From Numida meleagris (taxonomy: Eukaryota; Chordata; Aves; Galliformes; Numididae): a stretch of 64,000 nucleotides of DNA. Shown one piece after another: positions 27,501 to 38,541 of the stretch. The first letter of the stretch is position 1. The number at the start of each line of letters is the position of its first letter. The stretch is taken from positions 805,574-869,573 of the forward strand of contig NC_034420.1 of assembly GCF_002078875.1 (NCBI RefSeq). Reading direction: 5' to 3'. The translations under genes and the position numbers were made by a program. Under the pieces are notes generated by a model that saw nothing but the letters and a program-made list of their open reading frames with translations, was not told the DNA's origin and searched no databases.

Positions 27501-30500
27501 GTTAATGAATGAGGTTATGGAGATGTTTGTTCAGCACAAGCCAGCCTTTACTATAACATAGAACGTATTAAAGTTATTAAAGATAGAGTAATAGTGATGT
27601 TCATGGCAAAGGTTTTCCATTAACAACATTTCCAATTACTTGCAACCTCAGTCAACTTCAGTTTTCGTGTCTGGATCTCCTGGAGGTGGGCACCTGGTCC
27701 AATGGCAAGCACTTCCTCCCTTCTTTCTCTGCTTAGGTAACAGTTCAGGTGTTTCTAAGGGAGGACAGAAGCTGGCAGTCCACAGGTGCAGGTTTTTGGA
27801 GAGGCATTTTTAGCTTTGGAGCTTTCCTGCCTCAATTTTAATGAATGGCAGATCCAGAAATCCACTCATTCTGGCTTCCAGCTCACAGACAGGGTGATTA
27901 TAACATCAGCTTTAAAGTCCCCATTAGATTTGGGAAATTCTTTATATCTTAAGTTTATGCAGAAAACTGTCAACTTTGTACAAAGTCATAATATTATTTT
28001 ACCATATTTGCTGTATTTCTAGAGGAACCTAACATGCCTTGTAGTGCAGTTGTTTGTACTTAATACCCTTCTCCTTGAAGCTGAGCATTTTCATTAGACT
28101 ACTCCATAAGAAAAGTTGGACTAAGCCCAGTCATGCCCTTATCTATTTAAAGACAGTTTTTAATTCTGAACTTGCACTGCTGTTCAAGCTCTGAGCATAC
28201 TCAGTAAGGGATTAATGCATTTTAAGTACTGTTCAAAGCCAATGGAATAGAGGCTTCCAATGAGCTGATCCCAAGCAATCTAGCTTGACTGAACAGGAGC
28301 CGGCTGTTCACAATTGCAAGCACCCAGAAGTCCCTTTTTACTCTCCCAGGGTCTGCTTCTGTTTCTACAAACAATTCCCTATTCTACAACAATACACAGC
28401 TCATAACAGGCACTGCTAGATCCCCAGCAAATTCCAGTTTAGCCATCCCAGATGAGTTATCCAGTTCCAAACAAGACAAGCAAGCAATAATAAAAAAGGA
28501 AAAGTATTACTATTTATAGTCTGTTCTGCCACCCTTCATGTCCAAGGGTGTTGCATTTTTCAGTCTGATTTTGAATTTCCCATTCACCAGACCATAACCT
28601 TTAAGCAGAGCTCCCACAGCAGCTCACGTGGGTCGAAGCGGTTGAGGCTTTTCCTCCATTTGCCGTTATTTCAACAGCCCCTCATCTCACTGGGTCACCC
28701 AGTATAGCTCAGCATAACTGCCCCCCTTCTCCCTGCCAGTGCAGCACATACCTTACAACAAAACAAATCCTGCAGCTTATACTGGGAGGGTTATAACACA
28801 TTCTAGAAGAAGCCGTTTATAGTTCACGTGTCATTTTACCACTGCACCCAGAGCGGTGCACCTGCACAAGCCCAGCAGCGTGGGGAGCAGGATTAGCAAG
28901 CATGGGCAGCGTGCCAAAGGCGGTCTTATGTAGGCCACAACAACGGGAACTTTTACTCAGATGAACATTGGTAAGCCATAAACCTATTTACCTTAAGGAG
29001 CTAAAGGAAAAGAAGAGCAACGCCAGGCTGTGGCTGCCTCTGAGCTGCTGCAGCCTCCCCAGTGCTCACATCTGCCCTGCCACGGGTCGATGCTTCTGTC
29101 TAAGTCCCCAGGCTGTATTCACATCCAGATTGCACTCTTCTTTCTCTTTTTTGGGGGGGGATCTGTCAATAGCTACAGCGTATTACATTACCTCAAACGA
29201 AGATAGTAACACAGCTTACAAGCAGCAGTTTCTGCATTGCCAGACACTTAACTAGATGGTAGAATTATACCATTGTTCATACTTGGTTCTTTAAAAAAAA
29301 AAAATGAAATTGGGAATATATCTTTAAGTGTGTATTAAATATAGCACAACCCAAAATAACAAACTAGTACTGTGGTCAGCTTTTGAAGGACTTCATCCAT
29401 TATTTTCGAAGGCTCAAGAGAGATAAGTGGAATTAAAAGAAAAAAAAAGAAAGCAACCACCTCCTTCTCATTATACAGGAATGGGGAACATCTGAGATTC
29501 AAACCATGTGTGGGAAACAGCACAAGCATGATGGACTGCAGTTTGTGGAGGCGAAAGCTCCACCAATAGTTTTCCCTCATTACAACCCTGGTTTAGTGAC
29601 TCTATCTTCTAGGTTTGTTTTATAGTCATATTTTCTTTGTTTGTTTGTTTTTAACTATGCAGCAGTGATGCCCTGTAGCTTACTGAAGCAAAAGAAGCTC
29701 AAACAAGTACAGCATGCTAACTAATGATGAACTTCAAACAGATTTTTTTGCACTGTATTTTCTACCAAACTTCAAAGTTGCAAGCTGCAGGAAATAGAAG
29801 CTATTTCTTCCAGTGATGGGAGGTCCAGATCCACTTCTGACACATCCGGTATTTTCAAGAACACCTCACAATTTTTTAAGAAAGAACAGTTTACAAAGCA
29901 AACCAACAAACCACAAGACAACAAAATACAACAACCAAAACCACCAAATGAACGGGTACCTAGGAAAACAGAAGCTAGCAAAAAGCTAGTTTGAACACAA
30001 GCACACTGGTCAACTAATCCTAAATACATTTCGTATATTCTACCGATAAAACTCCAGTGATCTGAAAGGTGAAGTTTGTAGTAGTAAATAAAGAAGTGAC
30101 TTGGAAATACTGCTATATGCTGACATGCAAACTTATATTTATTCTGCTCAGTAGTAGCTCTTCACTAAGAGCCTTTAGAGGAAAACAAGCAAGTCAAGAT
30201 TCATCTCTCTTGGAAAGCAAATCCATCCCCGGATGCAGGGGAAAAAAATCTCTCTCTCTCCTCCTGGCCTCCCTGAACCAGAAGCAAAAACACAGACAGA
30301 AAAGGAATAAACCACTGAAATGCTGGAGTGAGAGAGAAGACCCAGCAACCAGTTCATAGTTCTTAAATAACACAGCCGCTGGTCCTGCATGCCATGAATC
30401 CCACTATAAAAACAACAGAACATCAAAGAAACCAATACAGCAAGCATCACAGAAGGGGATGTAAGATAACTGTTTCAGCCAGAAGAGCTCAAGGATTACA

Positions 30501-33500
30501 TTCACACAGAGGTATTTCTGGATGCTAGATTTAAATGAGATAGCACTAAAACAACCCCACTCACTGTTTTCTCCTAATCATTAGAAAAAATTTTTTTGAA
30601 TTAACATTCAGCCTTCTTTTGGTCCAGAAATGCTGTTTTGGAAAAATGATTCCTTCCCAGAAAGCCTTCTTCCCCCTTCTCTACCCCCCCACTCCAATTG
30701 GCTGAAATGCTCTGTCAATTCAGCAAATAGTTCTGCAGAAAATAAAAATAAAAATTCAAGAAGGTATTTACAGAATTTCTGAGTTAAGGACTTTGCTTCA
30801 TCGCACCGCAGAACAGTTGGGTGGAGAGGGTCCTCACAGCCACCCAGCCCCCAGCCTGGCTGCTCCCACAGCTCAGGGCCCATCCATGGCCTGGGACACC
30901 TGCAGGGATGGGGCATCACAGCTGCAAGTGCACTCTACTGCCTCACATCCAGCTTCTCACTCACCAGAACTTCCAAGTCCCTCTCCACAAGGCAGCTCTC
31001 AAGCAGCTCTCCCAGTAGCAGTTCTTGTGTCTCTGTAATAAACTTACATAAAATGAAATCTCATCCCACAGCAGTGGTTTCCTACTAGTTTACTTCACTG
31101 TTTTAATGTAGGGGACATGAATATATTCCTCCTCCTCTCCAATGTTGAGTAAGACTAGACAGCTAGGTCAGAGCACATTCAGACCTCCATTTCCTGTGTG
31201 TATTAAGATGATTGCAAACAAATTTTATATGCCTATCAGACTGGGAACTGGCTCTGGGCATCTCCACCCACCAGCTGTGGGCCCTAAGTGTTGTCACAGT
31301 CAGCGATAACACCTCCAGAATGGCAACCCCAGGTACACAGGGATACGACAGGGACTGTTTGGTCCACTACTTTGTCCAATCTCACCTGCCAGAGGAAAGC
31401 CAAATTCAAGTCCCTGTGCTAAAACAGAGAAACAGTTCTACAGTCTAAAAGAAAGGCTATAATGCTGAGTATTTTCCCCAGGCATCTAGCCTTTGATTTC
31501 ATTGTTTCCCATAAGGAATGGAGGAAAATGCTCAAAGTGCAGTACTTGAAATCCACTAGATGTTAACACTTCTTGGCACATCAAAATACCAAACTGACAT
31601 TTTATGTGCAAAAGTAAGACACTCAAGTTCTATGACTTTTGAAGTCATCTGGCACAGCACACCACAAAAGCGGCATTTGGATAACGCCCTCAATAACAGG
31701 CTCTAACTTTTGGTAGCCTCGAAGTGGTTAGGCAGTTGGACTTGATAAGCTCTGTAGGCCCCTTCCAACCAAAGTAAACCATCCTATTCCCCAGAGCATT
31801 TCATACTTCTGTAGTATGTATTCAAAGATAATTCTGTAGCACTGAAGCAATAGACTGATGGTATCTGCCAGACTCAGAATTTCACCTTTTTGGAGGTGCT
31901 CTTCTATGGCCCTTGCTCCTCCCAGCAGTGTGACATCCAAATTGTTGATGTGCAAATGCAGGATGGCTTGAAAGCTCTGGCACTGTAATTTCAGCACACT
32001 GCCTCTGCACCACAGCAGACTGAATTGTCTGTTCTTAGCTACGACAGCACTCTGCACAAGTAGTTTGTCTCAGTTCCGACCATTACCTTCTAAGTTTAGA
32101 TTTTATCCCCTTTAAGGAAGCCTATTCCTCTGTACTGCCAAGGTAGAAGACAGGGAAAATGCTAGGGATAAAGAAGAAACAAATGGAACTAATTTGTTTG
32201 AATGCCATATCCAGGACCCAGTGCAAATACGTGTCTAAAGAGAGTTACAAATTTCCAGACAAGGGAGACAAACATCACAGAAAAACTGCATCAGTTGTCT
32301 CACTAACCTTCTATCACACTGTTCACAGGGTAGGTGGGAGAGTGCAGCAAACACATTTATTTCCAGGTAGGGCTGAGTAAAACGTGCTTTTTAAGATAGC
32401 TATCATTTTTAAGACAGCTATTATTTTTAAGACTTTTTTTTTCCTGTTGATTATGTATTTTACAAACATTGACTTATATAACATGTCCATTTCACACCTG
32501 TTCTCTGTTTAAAGCTGATTTATTTATTTGAAGAAATACAGCTACTTCCTAGAACTAAGCAGATATACACATTGCATGCAAATCACGGAAATCTCGTCTT
32601 CTCTGAAGTTTCAGTATTTCATGGAGAAATTAAATGGAGCAGTAGGGCAGGAAAGCTATAACTGGACCAAGATATCCAGGAGACTGCATGTGAGCAGCCC
32701 AGGGCGGCAGGTGCAGATCAAGAACTAAAAGGGAGAGCGGGGAAGAAGTGCATGTTTGAGACACCAAGAGATGCCAAGCTACAGAAGGAGTCCATGCCCA
32801 CCTGAACAAGCTCCTTTTCTGATCCTGAACAGAATTCAGCAATCCAAAGTCCCAGGATCCCACTGTTACCAGCAGTTAACTATGAGACCCACTGACCGAG
32901 CACACCCTTCTCTTGCACTTCCCACCAGCCAACAAGAGGATGGCAAACAGCTGCTGCCACTGACTGCACTGCTCGAACCAAAGACACCTGTAAAGGCTCC
33001 GACCAGATTACTTGGCACCTCATTTTGATTTTTGCTCTCCGTGACAGCTCTCGAAAGAGATCCTACAGCTACTATACCCACACTCACACTCACCCATAAC
33101 ATGGTATAGACCACTGTTCAGGCTGCAACATCATCATGAAGCGCACAAAAAAAAAAAAAAAAAATCAGGAAAAAGCTACAGTGAAACCAAGGGAGTGATG
33201 CAGAACCAATCCACTTATGGTGCCCTGTAGCCTTCTGTTCCACATGAACACCCATCTTGTTCAACACACCGCATAAACAGTGGTCCAAGGGCAAGCAGCC
33301 GGACACAAATTTTACTTTCTTCTACTTAACTGGACACACCAGACTTAATGTGGAAAATGAAACCTTCACTTTTTCAATAGCAAGATAAGGGAGCTTCACA
33401 CTTATGATGTACATATTGGCCAGAAGTGGACAGCAACACGCTTGTCCTGGGATCCATTTAAGTATCACAGCACCTGTCAGCTTCTCGGCAGCTGGGGTTC

Positions 33501-36500
33501 AGCAATGAACCTGCACAAAGCCTTACCCCAAGGCGATGGGCAATAGGGGCCACTCGGATTTCACAGGCTGACCTATAGATAGTAACCAAACCATAAATAC
33601 TAAGCCTTGCCAGTACTTCAGTTCTTCGTGAGTTTTTGAAATGTGAGCGGGAAGCACAGGATGGCTACCACATTCTGCAGTTATCTGTCCTGGGAGGACC
33701 AAACACCAAACACATCCACAGAGCAAAACAAAACGAAAATCAGCTCTTGCTGCTGCATCCAAAAATACACCATTGGAAAAACTTCAGAAAAGTTTACAAT
33801 TATTTGTGATGTCTTATTTAGAAGCAAAATCCAGAATTGCATTAAAAACAGGAATGTATTTAAACCCAATAAATGCTCAAAAACCTTCAATCCTCTCTCA
33901 GCTTTCACTTACATGTAGTTCTGCCAAAAAATCTGAGTTGCTGTTAAAAAAATAAAAAAAATTCTATCATTACAGCCATCTCCATAAAAATAGTATACTC
34001 GCAGAAAACCTTCAGCATAAAGATGTGCTACAGTATTTGCTTGATTTTTACTTCTACAACAAATGAGAGAACACTAGTGATAAAGAAATACCAAACCAAA
34101 ACAGAACATCTATTTTGGAATGGTGTGAAAAACTGCAGTGGTCTCCTCACTGTGCCTAGCATAAGTCCCTATGTTTTTCTTTGGTAAATAAGAAGCTGGT
34201 CCAGGTTATCATTTAAAGGAATGTGAAGGGAAAGGTCTGAAGTATTCAGACAAAATTCTGAAGCTTAAGCTTTCGGCATAGTTCTCAAAGCAGCATGATG
34301 ATATCAGTTCACAAATAGCTTAAGCAGGACTCCACAGCGGTGGTAGTTGTCTCAGGCTACGTAACAAGCCTTTCGAAGAGTATGAAGTAAGAGAATAAAA
34401 ATGTATTTGGCATGATGCCACTACTCAGATGATATCCTAGTCTAACAGATATGTACAGTACACAGCAATTCATCATCTCATGCTATGTGGCACTGACAAT
34501 TCTTGTGTTAAACCAAAATTAGCTACACTCAATGTTTAGGAACAACAAATGGACTTTCACACTTGCCAGTGGTGCAGGAAAAGCCTCTCAGACAGGAAGC
34601 AGGCTCAGGCCCTCCACTACTTGGAAGAATTATATGGTTTCTGCTCTAGTGCAGTAGTGCAGAAAGAAGTATGGAACTAGGCAGATGTCCTCCCAGGATG
34701 CATCACACCATCACATTCCTCAAACATTCAGTTTTCACAAAGACCTGGAGTAGCTTATTTTATAGAAGTGTATGTACTGCTCCCATGCGCACAGCACGTA
34801 TTAGAATCATAGAAGGGTTTGTGTTGGAAGGGACTTCAAAGATCACCTAGTTCTAGCCCCCATGCCGCAGGCAGGGTTGTCAACCACTACATCAAGCACT
34901 AGATCAGGTTGCCCAGGGCCCCATCCAGCCTGGCCTTAAACACCTCCAGGGACAGGGCATCCACAGCCTCTCCAGGAGCCTGTGCCAGCACCTCACCATC
35001 CTCTCTATGAAAAGCTTTCTCCTGACATCTAACCTAAATCTCTCCTCCTTTAGTTAAAAACCATTTCCCCTTGTCCTATCACTATCTAACCGTGTAAAAA
35101 GTGTATTTCCCTTCTGTTTATAATCTCCCTTGAAATATTGGACTGGTCATAATGAGATCTCCCTTCTCTTCTCCAGGCTGAACAAGCTCAGATCTTTCAG
35201 TCTATCTACATGGGAGAGGTGCTCCAGCCCTCTGAGCATCTGTGGCTCTCGTCTGGACCCTCTCCAAAATCTCCCCATCTGTTCTAGTTGGGGACCCCAG
35301 GCCTGGACACAGCACACCAGATGGGGCCTCATGAGGGCAGAACAGAGGGGGATAATCACCTCCCTGCCCTGCTGCCACCCCTCTGTTGATGCAGCCCAGG
35401 ATGCAGCTGGCTCACGTTCAGCTTTTCATTCACGAGAACCCAAGTCCTTCTCCACAGAGCTTCTCTTAAGGAGTTCTTCTCCCACTCTGTACTCATATCT
35501 GGGATTGTCCCGAAAGAAGTGCAACACCTTGCACTTGGCTTTGTTAAACCTCATTAGGTTTACATTGACGCACCTTTCAAGTCTGTTAAGGTTCCTCTGG
35601 ATTACATCCCTTCCTTCTGTGGCATCAAACATACTGCTCAGCTCGGTGTCATCTGCAAACTTGCCAAGAGTGCACTCAATCCCATCATCTGTGTCACTGA
35701 TAAAGATGTTAAAGAGCACTGGTCCCAAGACAGACCTCCAGGGGACAAACACTCGTCACCAGCCTCCACCTGGACAAAGGGACATTGACCAGAACCCTCT
35801 GCCTGCAACCATCCAACCAATTCCTTATCCACAGCTGAAGAAAAAAAAACAACAAAAAAAAAATCACTACAAACAGAGCAACTATCAGAAACCAGACTCT
35901 AAGCAGCAGCTTAAGTGGGTTAAAGAAGAAAAGAAGAAGGAAGAAAAAAAGATAGAAGTTGAGTGCAAGAATAGAAGCACCAAATACACTTTAAAGAATT
36001 CAGCTGTTCAAACAAGCTGTCGGAACACCACCGATCGTCAGAGCTAACACCGATGCAGACACTCATCTTTTCTGGATAGCTGAAACGCTCTAGAGCTCCA
36101 ACACTATTTACAGGGAACACCTATATCTCTTTCGGTCACATGAGATGATGCTAAACTACACTAAAGAGATTACAGTTGTTGGAGACATCATAACATCCCT
36201 TTGGTGGCTGAAATCTCCTGTCAGTACAAGCCAATTAATCCAACAAATTAAAAATTCTACTCTGCCAAACAAAGATTATGCAGCCAGAACAACTGTAAGG
36301 ACCACTCTCTTTGGTCTCCAGTGGAATATAAAACGCCAAACTGCCCTCAGATTTTAATTTCTGTTCAAGCACAGCTTTAGCCAACTTTATCAAACACCCA
36401 GATTTCAGCCAGAAATTCTCTACAAAGGGTTGGAGTGGGCTTTGGGAAGAGCCTTGTGTCCCTGGTGTGAATTCATCATGCTGGTGAGTGATACTGAGCA

Positions 36501-38466
36501 TACCCAAATGCAACTACCAATTTGCAAGGCAAACTTCAGCCCCACGGCCAGAACAGGCATAGCTCACAGAAATACTACATCAAGCTAAGGAAGGAGAAGG
36601 AAACAAAAAAAAGGTAAATAAATAAATCAGTGAATAAGTAGTATGGAGACCACGAGCACTCTTAATCTATGTTTGCATACTGACTAGCACAACAAAACCC
36701 GCAAAGAGTTCAGATTTCAAAAATTTGAACACTAACATGATACAGACAGTATTCTTCTGATGGCAGCTCTAACATCCCTGAGGAGCAGGGAGCTGTGTGG
36801 CAGGGTCTGAACCACCTGTCTGATCATGGGAAGGGAAGCAAGAGAACAAACCCAAAATTACTGCAATCCAGCAGTTGGGCTGAAAGCAAGACAGTGCTTT
36901 TCAGCTGGCACAGAAACACAGTCTCATTCACAGGCAACATTACTTTACCATGAAGACCAATACACTCATGCTTTTAAGGAATCTTGAGGAATTTATCCGT
37001 ACTGGAGAAGTATACTCTGCTTTAAGATTTAAAAAAATGCTCCAAAGAAAAATTGTTGATTCCAGAATCTACCCTTAGTTTCTCTTTCCTGTGACAAAAA
37101 CAACCAGCCTACAGCCTGCTTCGGTCATCAGCCATCTCCTGTAAGGGATCAAAATCTATCTCCTTTCAGGATCACCAGCATCTCTGCACAAACACATTAT
37201 TTAGTTCACCTGCTTGGAAAAGCTTAACAGGAGCCATATCGCACCGGTCAGAAGAAGACTGTCATGCTGAACACCCCCATTACAATCACAGAATAGCTTA
37301 GGTTGTAAGGGACCTAGAGATCATCGAGCTCCAACCCCCTGCTGCAGGCGCAGCTGCCAACTACTAGATCAGACTACCCAGGATGAATCTGGGTGCAGCT
37401 TCCTTTTCCCATTGGTCTCACCTGACAACTGCCAGCTAAGTGCAGTCTGCATACCACTCCTGGCTTCCCAGTCTGCCAGCTCCCTAAGACTCACCCTACA
37501 GATCACGTGATGACACAAATCAGGTCCGGGAACTCACCGCATCAGCAGGCTGAACCAGTTACAGGTCTGCTGCAGCACAAAGGAAGGCAGGGGGAGGGAG
37601 ATGCAATCACCCCTGTAGGCAGCTATCAGATCAGATTTATCCTTTTAAGAAACCACACCCCTAAATAAGAATAATCACCACTGTTGCCCAATTCACAACA
37701 CAAGAGAAAAAGCGTACACAGAGTTAGTGTGCTGTATAGCAAGTAAGCACACACCAGACTGGAAACCAGTTTGTACGGTGCTCTTCATGAGGCTGCTACA
37801 GGCAGAGCTGCGCTGCCAAAGTTAACCAAAGCACATTACTTCAGGTGTAAGCTGTTTGACAACCATCCACCACGGGGAAGCAGCTTCTCACGGGTGCATA
37901 TCAGACTCACACTCACTTCCAAACACTGAGGAACCTGAGCAACACCAGACAGACGCACGTGCTGATGTGATGCTGCCAAGAGCAGTGTGCCTGGGTGTGC
38001 CAGCCACATGCTGGGGCTCCTCGGGGAGCCCAACATAAATCGCTTCAGCAAGGGACGGTGCGCGGGACCCCGCGCGAGGCCGCTACTCACATCCTGCCCA
38101 CGCCCTCGTACATGCGGGTCTCGTCCACCAGCGTCATGATCTCGGTGTCGGTGAGATGTGCGTGCTTCTTGGTCTTGCTCAGCTGCTCGATCTGGATGTC
38201 GGCGAGCTTCACCTTCTGCTGCGTGTCCATCACCTTGGCCTGCAGCTCTGTGAAGGCCTGCGGGGGCAGAGCGGCACAGAGGGGGCTGGGGCCGGTCCGG
38301 GCGCTAAGGGGCGGGTGGGGCAGGGCTGAGCCAGCCCAGACTGCAGGGAGAGGGTGGGGAGGGGGAACGGGATGGGACGGAGAGTAGAGCGGGGGCCCGA
38401 GAGACCCGTTGGACAGAACCAGGCGCCCGTTACCTTCTTCAGCTCCAAGTCCACGGGCGCCGCCAT
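6456..38466 (-). CDS. PFDN1: PFDN1, prefoldin subunit 1 (four exons, complete)
   Basis: Prefoldin subunit 1, a beta-type subunit of the cytosolic hexameric prefoldin that captures unfolded actin and tubulin chains and hands them to the CCT/TRiC chaperonin. Coding exons, in order on the minus strand: 38434-38466, 38091-38257, 23043-23127 and 6456-6539. The join is 369 bases, 122 residues plus stop, the same length as the human protein. The protein starts [20 protein letters not shown] and ends [19 protein letters not shown], nearly identical to human. Residues about 1-50 and 75-122 form the two coiled-coil helices; the beta-hairpin region lies between ([17 protein letters not shown], then MYEGVGRMF). 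All splice sites are GT-AG and phases close. The ATG has a strong context (A at -3, G at +4). Introns 2 and 3 are about 15 and 16.5 kb and rich in CR1 fragments. Confidence 0.97.
6540..7472. other. PFDN1: PFDN1 intron 3, downstream part
   Basis: Unique-looking intron sequence between exon 4 and the first CR1 copy. No repeat or coding signal was recognised. Confidence 0.6.
7473..8069 (-). mobile_element. CR1 LINE fragment (copy A of a near-identical pair)
   Basis: The 3' end of a CR1 element in minus orientation. The plus strand reads catttgtgttggaagggacc followed by the reverse complement of the CR1 3' UTR and the end of ORF2. The element is 5'-truncated at 8069, where unrelated sequence begins. 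Positions 7484-8068 match 14254-14833 with six substitutions and one 5-base indel, counted by eye. Confidence 0.92.
8070..9703. other. PFDN1: PFDN1 intron 3, unique sequence
   Basis: Intron sequence up to the assembly gap. Open frames are short and overlapping. No repeat family was recognised with confidence. Confidence 0.55.
9704..10568. other. PFDN1: Assembly gap (865 N)
   Basis: A run of 865 unknown bases inside PFDN1 intron 3. The right flank begins inside a CR1 element, so the missing sequence probably includes more CR1. Open frames running through it are artefacts. Confidence 0.99.
10569..10806 (+). mobile_element. CR1 LINE 3' end, left edge in the gap
   Basis: Plus-orientation CR1 3' region: the terminal ORF2 codons ([20 protein letters not shown] in one frame), then the 3' UTR with tggttggactaggtgatctt and a terminal tail of two imperfect octamers near 10792-10806. 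The 5' side is lost in the N run. Confidence 0.92.
10807..12499. other. PFDN1: PFDN1 intron 3, unique sequence
   Basis: No recognisable gene or repeat. The minus strand near 11560 has a short frame faintly like CR1 reverse transcriptase, but the likeness is too weak to call. Confidence 0.55.
12500..13318 (+). mobile_element. CR1 LINE fragment, sense
   Basis: The 3' part of a CR1 element in plus orientation. It includes the conserved block around ccaagaaggccaatggtatcctgg (12768-12791), the ctctactctgcccgggagagg block and a diverged 3' end at ccctttccaactggtataac. Frames are interrupted, so it is an old copy. Confidence 0.88.
13319..14241. other. PFDN1: PFDN1 intron 3, unique sequence
   Basis: Intron sequence between two CR1 copies. 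Nothing recognised. Confidence 0.55.
14242..15010 (-). mobile_element. CR1 LINE fragment (copy B of a near-identical pair)
   Basis: Minus-orientation CR1 beginning with the terminal octamer (agaatcatagaacc, 14243-14256) and running through the 3' UTR into the end of ORF2. Its first 580 bases match copy A at 7484-8068 almost exactly. Copy B extends a further 175 bases or so into the element (ttggctttgttgaa-like block near 14968) before fading. Confidence 0.92.
15011..23042. other. PFDN1: PFDN1 intron 3, upstream part
   Basis: About 8 kb of largely unique, AT-richer intron. The only notable items are a 277-codon open frame at 18231-19064 (see findings), a run of 12 G at 21483-21494 and short AT-rich tracts. 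No CR1 tail was seen here. Confidence 0.6.
21483..21494 (+). repeat. Poly-G tract (12 G)
   Basis: Twelve consecutive G residues in PFDN1 intron 3. A homopolymer of this kind is prone to length error in assemblies. Confidence 0.9.
23043..23127 (-). CDS. PFDN1: PFDN1 exon 3
   Basis: An 85-base exon encoding the second half of residue 67 to residue 95 ([19 protein letters not shown], then AEEKIKELE). Flanks are an acceptor ending gcttgtag and a donor GTAAGT. It completes the split methionine codon from exon 2 and ends in phase 0. Confidence 0.96.
24055..24071 (+). repeat. Poly-T tract
   Basis: Seventeen consecutive T in PFDN1 intron 2, which is an A run in the sense of the gene. Confidence 0.9.
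25899..25942 (+). repeat. T-rich low-complexity tract with TTTG repeats
   Basis: A 44-base run of nearly pure T, broken by G every few bases, including about three TTTG units at 25921-25933. Confidence 0.88.
26655..26770 (+). mobile_element. CR1 LINE 3' tip, sense
   Basis: A short CR1 3' end recognised by ggttgacagccctgcctgtg, the block ggtccttccaaccc and the terminal octamer attctatgat. Confidence 0.85.
26771..30814. other. PFDN1: PFDN1 intron 2, middle part
   Basis: About 4 kb of AT-rich unique intron. An 8-G run at 29153-29160 and a GTTT-rich stretch near 29636-29651 are the only simple repeats noted. No gene-like signal. Confidence 0.6.
30815..31025 (-). mobile_element. CR1 LINE fragment, diverged
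   Basis: The plus strand reads as the reverse complement of CR1: a piece around cctgcagggatggggcatcac joined to the ORF2 block cttctcactcaccagaactt, with ccaagtccctctccacaagg. The two pieces are not adjacent in a full element, so there is an internal deletion. Edges are approximate. Confidence 0.65.
31026..31689. other. PFDN1: PFDN1 intron 2, unique sequence
   Basis: Intron sequence between two CR1 fragments. Nothing recognised. Confidence 0.55.
31690..31785 (+). mobile_element. CR1 LINE 3' tip, diverged
   Basis: A degraded CR1 3' end: gcagttggacttgataagct followed by aggccccttccaacc. The terminal octamer is barely recognisable. Confidence 0.6.
32388..32434 (+). repeat. Short tandem repeat, unit about 18 bases
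   Basis: About two and a half copies of a unit resembling ttttaagayagctatyat, ending in a T run. Confidence 0.75.
33147..33164 (+). repeat. Poly-A tract (18 A)
   Basis: Eighteen consecutive A. No LINE or retrogene sequence is recognisable just upstream, so it is recorded as a simple homopolymer. Confidence 0.9.
34804..35834 (-). mobile_element. CR1 LINE fragment, about 1 kb, 3' end plus part of the reverse-transcriptase region
   Basis: The longest contiguous CR1 in the window, minus orientation. The plus strand begins at agaatcatagaagggtttgt (octamer end), passes through ggttgcccagggccccatcc, aggctgaacaagctcag and tggctttgttaaacctcat, and ends in the ORF2 region. The minus strand retains CR1 reverse-transcriptase-end residues such as [10 protein letters not shown], but frames are broken. 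A-rich sequence follows at 35838-35870. Confidence 0.93.
35835..37285. other. PFDN1: PFDN1 intron 2, A-rich then unique
   Basis: Begins with A-rich and purine-rich low-complexity sequence (35838-35960), then unique intron. Nothing else recognised. Confidence 0.55.
37286..37385 (-). mobile_element. CR1 LINE 3' tip, antisense
   Basis: The plus strand reads atcacagaatagcttaggtt, then gggacctagagatcatcgag and ctccaaccccctgctgcagg. These are the CR1 3' UTR in reverse complement, about 100 bases. Confidence 0.85.
37386..38090. other. PFDN1: PFDN1 intron 2, start of intron
   Basis: Unique intron next to exon 2. The donor GTGAGT lies at 38090 downward on the minus strand. Confidence 0.65.
38091..38257 (-). 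CDS. PFDN1: PFDN1 exon 2
   Basis: A 167-base exon encoding residue 12 to the first two bases of residue 67 ([20 protein letters not shown], through [20 protein letters not shown], to YEGVGR). Acceptor cgcag, donor GTGAGT. It contains most of the first coiled-coil helix and the start of the hairpin region. Confidence 0.97.
38434..38466 (-). CDS. PFDN1: PFDN1 exon 1 (start codon)
   Basis: Encodes [11 protein letters not shown] and ends in phase 0 at a GT donor (38433-38432). The start context AAGATGG is strong. The following intron 1 is only 176 bases (38258-38433). Confidence 0.96.
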
Positions 38467-38541
38467 CTTCCCCTCGCTCGGCGCCTGCGCGGTGGGAGCG
38501 CGGGGCGGGACTGGGGGCTGGAGGAAATGCAGCCAGGCCGT
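38467..38541 (-). promoter_or_regulatory. PFDN1: PFDN1 proximal promoter, CpG-rich
   Basis: A short GC-rich stretch just upstream of the ATG. It has a GC-box-like cggggcggga (38501-38510) and an NRF1-like gcgcctgcgcgg (38481-38492). There is no TATA box, as is usual for a housekeeping gene. CR1 sequence begins at 38542, so the unique promoter is very short. Confidence 0.55.

Larger units (their letters stand above)
31786..34803. other. PFDN1: PFDN1 intron 2, unique sequence
   Basis: AT-rich intron. It contains a short tandem repeat at 32388-32434 and an 18-A run at 33147-33164. No coding signal. Confidence 0.6.

Noticed and set aside
35130..36047. 305-codon plus-strand open frame
   Set aside because: Its first 700 bases are the antisense of the CR1 fragment at 34804-35834 and the rest runs into A-rich low-complexity sequence; no protein family is resembled.
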